Shown here in pieces: positions 12,601-23,030 of a stretch of 64,000 bases of DNA. The DNA comes from Morella rubra (Eukaryota > Streptophyta > Magnoliopsida > Fagales > Myricaceae), in the NCBI GenBank assembly GCA_003952965.2, contig CM025856.1, positions 31,351,736 to 31,415,735 of the forward strand, in the 5' to 3' direction. Below the pieces are notes generated by a model that searched no databases, was not told the DNA's origin, and was given only the letters and a program-made list of their open reading frames with translations. Positions within the stretch are counted from its first letter, which is position 1. The number at the start of each line of letters is the position of its first letter. Made by a program: the position numbers and the translations under genes.

Positions 12601-15600
12601 TTAATGTTGTCGTGGATTTAGAGGCCATGAAGAGAATTAGAATGAGGTTCATAGAAAATAGAGGAGTACTTCTGTCAAAGGGGTTGAAAAGAGTCTGTGA
12701 ATAGACCCATATAGGGTAATATTGGCAATAATGTGTACTCGAGTGTGCACGTGGTGCTATGAGCATGTTTAGCATCTATTGGTATTATTACATATCCCTT
12801 TCTTTGGGGTACACAATCGCTCAAAGCAGTTGGTCAAGCATAAAAACTAAGGAAATACACTACTAAGTTGAACCCAACACTGCACATAAACATAAAATAA
12901 GTGCAAGAAGGCAAATCACATCTTGCCTCAAGATCAAATGCAAATGGTTTCTGCCCAAAGTTGACTTGAACCCTGCCAAAATCCATCAAATACACATCTG
13001 TAAAAATCATGGCGACTTGTACCACCATGATAAAATGAAACCATAATTTTAATTCTATACAATAGGCAGTGGAACAATTTGCAAATGTAAAATGACTTGA
13101 AGAGAAAGCAATTTAGTAGTCTTCAGAAATGTGTGAAAGAAATTTCTTTTCTAAGCTGCTTCTCATGACATACCAAAGGAAAGTCAGTGCACGTTCATGA
13201 GGGTCTGTCTGTATGGGCGAGAGAGAGAGAGAGCATGCTAGAAAATGTAGGCTATTTAGGATCACAAACCAAAGCTCCACACTAATGGAATTTTGATTAC
13301 TACCTAAAAGGTTATAATGTTCCATTTACATCAACAGTGATGAATTCTCTTCAAATTCTAATAAGTTTCAGCTCTGAGGTGTTAAGAGTATCCAAATTCT
13401 CTTTATTCTTCAATGTGCCTAATCTTCTCAACTTTGGATTGTAACATTTTGTCATCTTTCTGTACATTACCGAGCTTATTATCCTGTTCTCCTCTTAAAT
13501 TTTAGAATAATACAATAATGAAATTCACCATGTTCATTTTATTGTTTAAGTTTTTAGGAGGAAGCCAACATACTTTGCGTCATAGTTTTCAATGATTTGT
13601 TGCTAGATTCTTTAAATGCGAAAGTTGAATCTAGTAGACTCTTTCCATCCATAGAATACCAACTAAACGCATTACCTATCTTAATAAAAGGAGAAGGTGC
13701 CTGGACAATTCTTTTATGACATTGCCAGCAAAGGTTGTATGCATAAGCAAAAACATAAAGGGCATAGCTGTGCCACCTCCATGCAAAAGACATGAACATA
13801 ATTCAAATTATAAAACATAAAAAATAATTGATCTCCACTGGCAGAGTGAAAGTCCCAGATTCAAAATTGAGGTCTGCAAAATCTTAATCTTGCAATTAAA
13901 TAATGCACAACTCACTTCTAACCAAAAATTAATGGCATAAGCATTGAAGAAAAGGTGCAACTTACTCCTCGTTTTGGCTGTGAACAGCAATGGTTGGAAA
14001 CAATGGACCTTTTATGTCCTTGTAGACTGTTCCTACTAATGCCCCATTTTTACTGGAGACAATGAAGATAGCACATATAATGGTCAGAATCCTTCAGTAA
14101 TGGAGGACTACGAGCCAAGGTTAGAGCAATGATATAAAAATTTGTTCTTTTTATGAGTGAAACCAGTGATATAACAAGATCCAACACTGTAATGGTTAGA
14201 GAAAAACAAACCGAAGGTAGCAGACAAATGTCTCACGTGAAAAAGAATTCCTGTGAAGTGTAATTAATCCCAGCACCAACAATATCATTAGCTGTGTAGG
14301 TTGGGCCAAAAGCCTCTCCCTTTCCTTGCCCACGATAAAGCAGTCCATCATCCCCATGGTAACCACAACTATTTGCCTCCCACCTATCACATAATTATGA
14401 CACAGATAAACTAAGGCATGGAAATATAATTAACAGTAACAAGATGTTCTTGTTCAGTCAATCAGCCGGAACAGTTTTTGAGGCTTGCCAAATAGTACGC
14501 CGTAGCTAGTTCCTTCCCAAGCTGATAAACTAGAGAATAGTTTTGACTCAATGAATTTGTGCTAAGTCAATGCTCAGAAATGCATCGACCTATGAATCTA
14601 GTAGAAATCTGCCTATTCCTGGGTATAAGTACCACGTAAGAAAAGTAACCAAGCTAGGCAACGATCATTACCTATCTTGAAAATAAAATGGCAATGAAGG
14701 CTAAGCCCTTCATTTGGACAATGTTCTTTATAATGCATGCGTCGATGGCAAAGCATCCTTGTACCCTAGTTCATAAGCATTAAAATGAAACAATAAAAGA
14801 GTCAATCCGCATCAGCGGTGGTGAAGCCTACGATCTGGCCTTTAGTATGAAAATCTCACGAAAGACATGCAAACTTGCTTGTCCGTCAATTCATAAAGAC
14901 ATCCAAGGAAAATAATCTGATTCAATCCACATTGGAATCGAAGAGAAATGTTAACTGGATGTTCAGATTCAATCTAATTGAAGGTCTGCAAATATCTGAT
15001 TTCAAGTCTTGGTCAATTAAGATACTCCATGCACTTTAGTTACTGTCACGCTCAAGTAACCGCTAATTCAGGACATAACAAATTTGGCATTGAAGAAAAG
15101 GTGCAACTTACTCCTCGTTTTGGCTGTGAACAGCAATGGTTGGAAACAATGGACCCTTTATGTCCTTGTAGACTGTTCCTACTAATGCCCCATTTTTACT
15201 GGAGACAATGAAGATAGCACATATAATGGTCAGAATCCTTCAGTAATGGAGGACTACGAGCCAAGGTTAGAGCAATGATATAAAAATTTGTTCTTTTTAT
15301 GAGTGAAACCAGTGATATAACAAGATCCAACACTGTAATGGTTAGAGAAAAACAAACCGAAGGTAGCAGACAAATGTCTCACGTGAAAAAGAATTCCTGT
15401 GAAGTGTAATTAATCCCAGCACCAACAATATCATTAGCTGTGTAGGTTGGGCCAAAAGCCTCTCCCTTTCCTTGCCCACGATAAAGCAGTCCATCATCCC
15501 CATGGTAACCACAACTATTTGCCTCCCACCTATCACATAATTATGACACAGATAAACTAAGGCATGGAAATATAATTAACAGTAACAAGATGTTCTTGTT

Positions 15601-16839
15601 CAGCCAATCAGCCTGAACAGTTTTAGAGGCTTGCCCCAAATAGTACGCCGTAGGGCTACAGAACAAGCAAAAGTTCCAATTTATTTTTTCCCACGCCCTC
15701 AGAAACTGATAATGGCCACTAGAGAACTCGTAAAAGAGAACATCAGAGTTAGACACATAAAAGTGACTAAACAGTAAAATTCCACTAAAGAATGCCTTTC
15801 CAAAGGAGCTGCAAAAGATTTGCTAAGTCAATGCAGGTTAAATTGGTGGGTCAAACCACATAGGTAAATGGTAGATGGTCGTCAATGCAAAGGAGTATAG
15901 ATCGACCTATGAGATTCTAGCCTTCTCAAAGCAGTAGAAATCTGAATTTGTTGCCTATTCTTATTTTGACTGGGTATAAGTACTGTTAGTTATTAGTCTA
16001 AGTATGAATACGTAATTCGAAAAGTAACTTTGGCTCCTAAATAAGCAATTATTGCAGAGGCAACTAGTAAAATTAGAAGATGATTAACAAGCAGGATATT
16101 ATCACACTTGAAAATTTGTTCAAGCGGATTCCTATGAGGCCATGGCAATGATTCCCATCCTCTGCCCCAAAAGCTAAGCCCTTCATTTGGAAATTCCTTT
16201 ATTTTTACAAAGTTCAATGTTCTAATCCACGGTTATAATGATATCGAAACTCATAACAAGGCTAAAACCGTCGATGGAACTACATTTCTAAGGAACTTTA
16301 TTCTCGCATTATTTTGTTTATCCTTGTCCTCCATTTTTTTGGCAACCAAACAGAAACCCTAGTTCATAGGTGAAAGCCACCAAAAAAAAAAACATTAAAA
16401 TGAAACAATAAAAGAGACCCTAAACTCACCCGGGCTGCCTCCGCATCTTGAAAGTCTCGGTGGTGAAGCCTATGGCGATCTGGCCTTTAGTACCGGCGTC
16501 TTTGACGAAAATCTCGAAGTAGTAGACGAGGCGCTTGACGGGAGCGGGTTTGTTGGCCTGCACCACCCCCACGTCGTGGCCGTGCAGGTTGACGCCGGTG
16601 TACTTGACGGAGAGCTTGTCCGTGGAGACCACCAGGAACCCCCCGGAGCTGTTGATGGTGTTAAGCTCGCTCGGGGTCTCCTCCTCCACGTCATCCAAAT
16701 CCCTCCCGCTGCTCGCTCCCCGCGCCGCGCCGAGACGCGCTAGATCCAAGAAATCCCATCTCCGACCTTGGTTGTAATTTTCAGTCCCGTTACTGTTTCC
16801 GTTGCTGTTGCTGTGGGTCATTTTCTGATTCGCAAACAA
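6620..16839 (-). CDS. RANBPM: RanBPM-like SPRY/LisH/CTLH/CRA protein (RanBP9/10 family)
   Basis: Scaffold of the CTLH (GID-type) E3 ligase complex, by family knowledge. Exons on the minus strand: 16839-16430, 15529-15383, 15198-15112, 12972-12927, 12450-12374, 12236-12074, 10810-10742, 8920-8861, 8551-8464 and 6904-6620. Phases join, except for one extra base in the ninth exon. The model gives about 476 aa, usual for plant RanBPM. SPRY covers about residues 50-220 (YYFEIFVKDAG, GQIAIGFTTETF, GYHGDDGLLYRGQGKG, YTANDIVGAGINY). LisH is near 257-288 (IVRSYLLHYGYEDTLNLF). CTLH/CRA covers 300-470 (GEIDAALGKLRDWYPQIVQ, GALEEAVKYGRIELAKFF). ATG 16839 is the first in frame; ATG 16821 is an alternative. 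Odd features: exons 2-3 occur a second time at 14383-14237 and 14052-13966; the CTLH exon has a degraded second copy near 10023-10130; a T6 homopolymer shifts the frame in the GALEEAVKYGR exon; one intron has a GC donor. Confidence 0.88.
8464..8551 (-). other. RANBPM: RANBPM CRA-domain exon carrying a +1 homopolymer frameshift
   Basis: Good splice sites bound 88 nt (tgtag before 8551, GTATTG after 8464), while both neighbouring introns are phase 0 and require 87 nt. Translation reads VGALEEAVKYGRIELAKFF and then leaves frame at a run of six T (six A on the + strand, 8495-8500). With five T the exon would continue in the family pattern. Either a real null mutation or a base-call error. Confidence 0.75.
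9691..11104. repeat. Tandem duplication inside RANBPM, unit about 0.7 kb (9691-10352 and 10353-11104)
   Basis: Both halves begin gagaggtggttgctaaagca and share a near-identical 200-bp core (cgagcatggctgatgacaac onward). They end at caatcaatcctatcactcag / caatcaatcctatcaactcag. The right half holds the complete CTLH exon (10742-10810, LIKSGEIDAALGKLRDWYPQIVQ). The left half keeps only KLRDWYPQIVQ, has lost the GEIDAALG codons and lacks a usable donor. Differences are mostly small indels scattered along the second half of each unit. Confidence 0.85.
12925..12926 (-). other. RANBPM: Non-canonical GC splice donor in RANBPM
   Basis: After the exon ending FAFDLE the sequence is GAG|GCAAGA. The next exon (DFEKQERMKQQ) is in phase 0 only if GC is used as the donor. 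GC-AG introns are a known minor class with this AG|GCAAG consensus. Confidence 0.7.
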
Positions 16840-17346
16840 TAGAAACCCAAGAATTCAATAATTATTCATTGGAATCGAAGTTCCAAAGGAAATGGTTATT
16901 GCACTGGATGATTTTCGAGAAGCGAGAACTGAAAGACGAAATTGGATTTTTTTCTTTTCTTTTTTTTTTTTCTTTTCTTAATCTAGTTTTTTTTTCCTCT
17001 TCTAGCTTTGTTGAAGGGAAGAATCTTTTTCAACCAGTACTCTTCCTCTCTTTTTTTTCTTCTTTTTTTTTTTAACTTCTCTGCGGTGATCCAATATCCT
17101 CTGATTCGGCCACCTCAAGTCGTCAGTGGTCAATGACGACGTGGCAAGATCCAGACTCCATCAGTTTATTCTAAAAAGTAAAAGATAAATTAAAAATACT
17201 TTAGTTACTGTCACGAGTAGGTGAAAGTGAAAGTTAATTCTCAATTACTCAAGTCCCAAAAGAACAGAAGCAGTAGCTAATTCTTTTTTATTTTTTGAAA
17301 AAATGGTAGTAGCATAATTCGACTTGGAGATGACAACAAATTTGGT
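13941..17346. repeat. Tandem duplication of the RANBPM 5' half (13941-15086 and 15087-17346), one copy shredded
   Basis: Offset is 1146 bp over the exon 2-3 part: 13942-14450 matches 15088-15596 with about one substitution seen by eye. Beyond that, 14450-15086 follows 15596-17346 in the same order but with many internal deletions. Shared anchors include gcttgcc..aaatagtacgccgtag, ctaagtcaatgc, atcgacctatga, tgggtataagtac, cattaaaatgaaacaataaa, ggtggtgaagccta, gatctggcctttagta, attggaatcgaag, ctttagttactgtcacg and gacaacaaatttgg or close variants. About 1.75 kb, including the SPRY exon, is compressed to about 0.64 kb. Confidence 0.85.
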
Positions 17347-19620
17347 CTCCTCCTTTTCATTCCGAGAAAAAGAATGATAGTTCATTGGTTTTGATCTGAC
17401 ACATTAAATAAGATCTTAAAATTTTCTTTTTTCTTTTGGTATTCAACCAAATTAATTTTTTTTATGTGCTACGGATGAACGTTGAGATTACTCTGAATAC
17501 TCTAATTTAAATATATATATATATATTAAAAACTTTTCTAATTCAAACATGATTTTTTTACACACAAAAAATCAATTTTTATTAAAATTTTCTTTCCAAT
17601 GATCATTGACCTTAATTATGTAAAATAATACAAGCCCAATTTTTTTTTTACCATAATTCTTTTCACAAATTTATTTCTAAATATATTTATTTTCTCTCGT
17701 ATCTTCAAAGAATAAATTTCAATGAAGAATTATTTTCAAACATCTTTTATGTGAGTTTCACCCTTCTCACTGACACCCAAAAATATCTCTCAATTTTTTT
17801 CTTAATTAAGGTTATGTTTAGCTAATGATTTTAAAAAAATTTTTGTATTTGAAAATATTTTCTAATTCAAACATAGTTTTTTTATGCAAAAAAATATTTC
17901 AATTTTTAATTAAATTTTTTATCTAATTTGTTCTCTAATTTTTGTGAAAAATAACACAAAAATCAAAAAACCTTTTACAAAAACTCATAAAAGCACCTCT
18001 CACAATAATTTTGTATCTAAATATTTTTTTTTACTCCCATGTTCTCCGAGATAATAAATTTCAAAAACTTTTCTTTTAACAATCAATTTTTTTGAACCCA
18101 CTATTTTCACATATACCTAAAAAAAACATATCTAAAGTTTTTTTCTTAATCATTATAAAACAAAACATAGCATAAAGTTTTTCAGCGCCCTAACTCTCTC
18201 CTTTCCATCTAGTTTTGCTTTCTCCCGCTTCCTCTAGTTGTGGCAAAGTTCAGTAAGTTGTCGCGTTGGGGAAATTCTGTCTGCAATAACTTTTTTTCTC
18301 TCTCATTTTGGTTTTTTCTCTCATGATTTTGTTCTCTCATTCTACCCTGACAACAGTAGCTTCTTTCTCTCTCTTTCAGGTGCCGCTCGAGCTTGGTTGC
18401 GATTCGGGGTTGAGTCGTTCACGAACTCTCATGGCCTTCGTCTTGGTCTCGATCTTGATTTGGGTCCGAGTGTCCATGAATTGAGAAATTTTCCACTGTT
18501 GGTTTAATTTACGATAAACTCTACATTTCGTTTAATTATTAGTTTTCTCGACCTATAAAAGAATTGGTTTGAGGCTAGTTGATTGCAGTGCTTCGTTTTG
18601 TGCCTTGAGTGTTTCAATTTTCGGAGCTCTTTTCCAACAATCAACTTTTAGTGTTTTTTTTGGGCCTCATGGTTTGAGGAGAGGGTAATGCTTGCATTTT
18701 CATTTTCTTGATACTTTTAACTCTGGCAGCGAGGCCATTGTCTTCATTTATTGCCGGAATTCTTGATCCATGGTTTGGGCCTCTTTTGTTTTCTCTTCTC
18801 TCTTCTTCTTCATCTAATTTTTATCATCTCCTTTGGTTTTATACTTTTATTTGTCTACTTCTTGCTTTTCTCTCTCTCTCTCTTCTCATTTTCTTACTCT
18901 TTTTTTTTTTCTCTCTTCTTTTTTTTTTATAGTATATCTCTTCTTTACCAATTATCTTTACTATTTTTCTGCTTCTTTTTTTTTTTCGAAATAACTAATA
19001 GATTAATAAAGAAAATAAATAATACAAAGTTATGGAGCATATGGTCAATTGAATTCCCAATAAAATTTATACTAATCGACCCTTGTTTGAATAGACAAAA
19101 TATTTTTCTGTTGAAATTTTTTTTATGAGAAGTAGGGCGAATTTTTTTGGTTGTAAATAAGTTGACTTGTTTGTGTAAAGATGTTAAAGTTTGAAAACAT
19201 TTGTTCAAGTTCGTGAAAAAATTGTCTGAAATCTTTTAAAAAAAATATTTGGTATATTTGGTTCCTGCCAAATAGGGCGATCCATGAATTTTTTGTTCTT
19301 CTTCTTCTTTGATGGGCAGAAACCGTATCATAACTGAATACTGGTTTCCATTTGCCTTGGCCATAACTGAAGGTACAAAAGATAGTAGTGTTGCTTTAAA
19401 TAATACAAAAATGGCGGGCTCATGTCCTTCTGTGCAAGAATAGTAAATATCATACAAGAGCATTGCAGAATAATGCAATAGGTTTGGAAAAAAAAAATCT
19501 CCAATGGTTATTGGATATGCCCAGATGGTTATTAACTTCTACATCTGGCCTACTGTGCATGCTTGTCATTACCGTCATGACTTCTCATTCATTTTGGCTG
19601 CAAACATCCAACAAATAAAA
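16840..19620. other. Long non-coding region with AT-rich repeats and pyrimidine tracts
   Basis: The RANBPM promoter and leader come first (T-rich 16930-17075). From about 17490 to 18110 two diverged tandem blocks share taattcaaacat followed by T-rich DNA and cacaaatttatttctaaata / caataattttgtatctaaata. From 17812 to 18174 the outer ends (ttatgtttagctaatgattt and its rough inverse near 18150) suggest an old MITE. At 18181-19000 the DNA is strongly CT-rich. Open frames there are low complexity and I do not support a protein. Confidence 0.5.
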
Positions 19621-19797
19621 GGGGCGTTTGTTTGCCCAATTTTTTGCCCAAAATTTTCACACTCCAAACACATTTCACAAACCCCAATAAACTTCACACT
19701 TTTACACATACACTTCAAACTTTTCACAAACAATAAACTTAAACATTCAAAAGATTCCAAAATTTAGAATACAAAATTTCGGTAAACAAACGCCCCC
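19621..19797. mobile_element. MITE, about 177 bp, terminal inverted repeats ggggcgtttgttt
   Basis: Left end ggggcgtttgtttgcc and right end ggtaaacaaacgccccc are inverted copies. The interior is A/C-rich with repeated aaacttcacact and aacttttcacaaac words and no coding capacity. Flanking aaaa on both sides may be the target duplication, but low complexity prevents a firm call on superfamily. Confidence 0.75.
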
Positions 19798-20080
19798 AAA
19801 ATGAGTACCCAACACATCTATCCACTGATTGTTGGCTATTCTACTATAAAGGACTATGAAAGTTATGTCCCGATGATATATTTTAACCGTGTCATGTCTA
19901 CACATCCAATATACAAAAATGAGCACTAGTACTGCTTATGCTCCAAATTGAGGTTTCTTCTAAAAAATTTATAAACAAACTGCATCAAGGTGGCTAAATC
20001 TTTTCTGGCTCTTATATTCATCTTCATGTTCTGACTCTTATATTGGTGAGAATAGTTGAACTAACCTGTTCCTTCACACA

Positions 20081-20764
20081 TCAATTTTTCACAGTTGTAA
20101 CATGTTTGATGAGCATGCCAGATACACCGGGTGAGACCCTTGATGCCGATTCGTTCAAGTTCTGAATCTTTACTTCAGTTTCCTCTTCCAGCCGTTTTGC
20201 ATTATTCCCAGAGCTTCCACTAGTCTATGGAGATTATTACCAAGATATCAGGTTTTGCTTTCTTAAAAGTGGTAATTAAAAGTCATTAAACGCGAGGAGT
20301 TGATGGCAGCAACAATCATAATAAAAAGACAGCGATTAACACGTCCATACCTCGGAGATTTTCTTTTGGAGCTCAGCTTCCAAATGCGATCCATAGAGTC
20401 CCACTTCACTCTCAGCTTCTTCTTTTGTTTTCTTCAACCTTGTACTCTTTACTGACAAAGGTAATGTGAAGTGGGCAATCCAAGGGAGGAGTAAGGGAAA
20501 AGGAAAAAGGAAAAAGGAAAAGGAAGAAAAATGAGCTATAAATTGAAGGCAGTCAAATGGAGCTGAAAACACCACTGTTGTATTAGAATGTTTAACAAAT
20601 CTACAGTATTATGAAGCTTTTAGACAGATATGAAGTGTATAATTGTGCGTCAATTAATGCAGAATTTAGCTTTTACAGTTTCTAGCATGTGAAACAATGT
20701 CTTGGGCCTCCTGCTCTGCAATTAACAGCTTCTGAATGCCTCCTTGCCCTCTAAATGAATCCAT
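20081..20764 (-). CDS. VHA-G: V-type proton ATPase subunit G
   Basis: Subunit G is part of the peripheral stalk of the vacuolar H+-ATPase, which acidifies vacuole and trans-Golgi compartments. Three exons on the minus strand: 20764-20677 (88 nt), 20451-20351 (101 nt) and 20224-20081 (144 nt including TGA). Introns are GT-AG with consistent phase and the protein is exactly 110 aa, the family length. Exon 1 reads [20 protein letters not shown], the diagnostic N terminus. Exon 2 gives a charged coiled-coil stretch ([28 protein letters not shown]). Exon 3 gives [20 protein letters not shown] and the end HVTTVKN. The first 30 residues and the helical middle match the known subunit. A non-coding first exon probably lies upstream at or before 21359. 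Looks intact. Confidence 0.95.
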
Positions 20765-21358
20765 CTACGGTAGGAGCTATGCAATTTGACCTGCAGAGAG
20801 AACAAGCTTCCACAAGTACACGACAATATCAGACACCAGTCAGTTGATTGGCAACCAGTTGTCATTAACTCATCTCTTCCTATAACCCAGCAGAAGCAAC
20901 AATCTACTGCGAGCATTCTACCTCTTATAACACGCAGTTTTTTTTTTGTTCTAGTTTTTCTTTTTATTGTAATTTGGGGAAAGACAAAAAATTAACAATG
21001 CACGTTCCAAACGCTAAAATATACAGAAAAAGAATTAAGAAATAGTCAAACAGATATCTGTGACTTCATATGATGGATGAAAAGCAGAAAGAATAACTTT
21101 TAACTCCGATCCCAGATAAATTTTTTCTTTTTCCCCGAGCACAAAATGCACAGATATTGACTCGGAAGAAGCCTGGCAAATTAACGTGACTTCATGAGGG
21201 ATCATTTCCACAATTTTTGGAACCAGATGAACTCTTTTAAAGTAACGCAACAAAAGGATAAACTGAACAAGGAAAGAGAATATGAATCCCTAAGAGAATC
21301 AAAACTGGTTAAAAATGTAAGACATGAATACCTCAATGAACTTACTACCCTCAAATAC

Positions 21359-21640
21359 CTGAATGGAAATGCAGAGAATTGTGCGAACGGAGCTCCCTCA
21401 GAAGGCCAGAGTGCTCGTAGGGAGATTTAGAGGGCTCTGGTTTCTTTCTCCTCCATGGTTCACGGTGATTGGTTAATTTTCCGAGTCCCAAAATGGTGGG
21501 CCGGAAGCATGCTAAGGCCGAATGGTCCACTGAATCTTTATGCCTAAGTGAAACCCCACCTGGGCCCATTGGCAGTGATCCTCGAAAGCCCACTTGACGG
21601 ATTCTTCCTGTTGATGGGGTTGCTAAACGTATCATTTGAT
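21359..21640 (-). other. VHA-G: Probable non-coding first exon of VHA-G
   Basis: On the minus strand the GC-richer segment ends at cattcag|gtatttg (21359/21358), a good donor. An acceptor ctctctgcag|gtcaaa lies at 20790, 26 nt before the ATG. A 5' UTR intron of about 570 bp would join them. The upstream end is a guess. No protein is implied by the open frame here. Confidence 0.45.
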
Positions 21641-23021
21641 TGACAAACTACCCGTAAAATGGAAACTAATTAATTAACTTTGTTCTTATAGAGACAATCG
21701 AATCAATCTTCTGGGAATAAAGAGAGAAGGAATTTACATACATATAAGAAAAAGATTACAAGATTTTTAGAGAAATAAGGCATGATAGCTTGATATGACC
21801 AAACAAAACACAAATTAAAATAAGTCATTTTTCTGAACAAAGATATTATGTACAATTAAGCACATAGTAATGTTGAGTTCCTATATTTTACATAGCAGTT
21901 AGTTACCATGCACTTATAAGTCACTGAGTTCGATATATTCTCTATTGTGACAAGAATTAATATTGAATATCGCATGTGAGAATAAAAACCAGCAATTATA
22001 CAAAACACCAGATTAAGTAGTTTAACTTTGAAACTTGTGTCCATTGACAGAAACTTAAGAAGTGGTAATAAATTACTTAAGCCCAAAGCTCAAATACATC
22101 ACATTTCCTAGATATATACAAAAGAGATGACAATTATTTGGCGTTGCAAAATTCAGGCTATATATGCAACTGTAGGACGGCTATAGAGAGGTTAAGTGAA
22201 AGAAAAGCAACGCTTGCATACATTCATGAATAACGTATTCGTTGAACAAAGAATTCATGTGAGTGAGACTTGACTTTTCAAAAGGCAAGCCACACGCGCA
22301 AGCAACATTTTCTTCGTTAAACAGTCACCATTGGACTTTGATCAGATAGCACTTATATTTCCTGTTAATTTCAATATACAGATAATCATGCTTGATCTAT
22401 CCCGTATGGATTATAGGCTTATAGCTGAGAAAACAGCATATCAGCGTGGAATATTCGCTTATCTGTTTCATGAGAATAAATATGCGATGCTAACACCTTC
22501 AAAACCACATACGCAACCATGGCCAAGTACCTTGGGTTAACCGTTCTTCTCCTTTTCTATGGTAAGTACTATAGCACAGTTTTGGCTTCGTTTTCAATTA
22601 TTTATTTATTTTAAGTTTTTCGATCCCTTTGTATATGTCGTGCTTTCAAGAATCATGATGATGAGATATGAAGGATTTTGATTTTTGGGTCTGCTCAAGG
22701 TGGAGGGGAGGGGGAAGGGGAGAATGATTTTCGTCTCTGACGTCCCTCGTCCCCTCACGAACCGGTTCAAATGATCCTGATCTTTGTGTATCGCTTCTAC
22801 GGCATGATGCTGAAAGAGCTATAATTAATTAATCAGGAACGTGAGCAGATCTCAATATTTTAACTACATGGTCTCTCCCATATTGTATATTATCTTTCCG
22901 ACGTCGTGAGTTTTTGCAAGACAATTTCTTACTTTTGCTAGTGACCAGGTGCAATATTACTGGGCAATAACCCAGAGAAGATCAGTGCCCGTGCGTGCCC
23001 ACTTATTTGCTTCGACGTGGA

Positions 23022-23030
23022 CTACGTGAC
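23022..23030. repeat. Left 9-bp target-site duplication of the Mutator-like element
   Basis: ctacgtgac directly before the element. The right copy at 28008-28016 is ctacatgac. One G/A difference falls at a CpG. Confidence 0.85.

Noticed and set aside
16470..16777. Long open frames on both strands over RANBPM exon 1
   Set aside because: They are out-of-frame shadows of the GC-rich SPRY exon (Ser/Thr/Pro-rich in one frame).
18708..19128. Overlapping 74- and 125-residue frames rich in Leu, Phe and Ser
   Set aside because: They are products of a CT/T-rich tract; low complexity, no start context and no homology I recognise.
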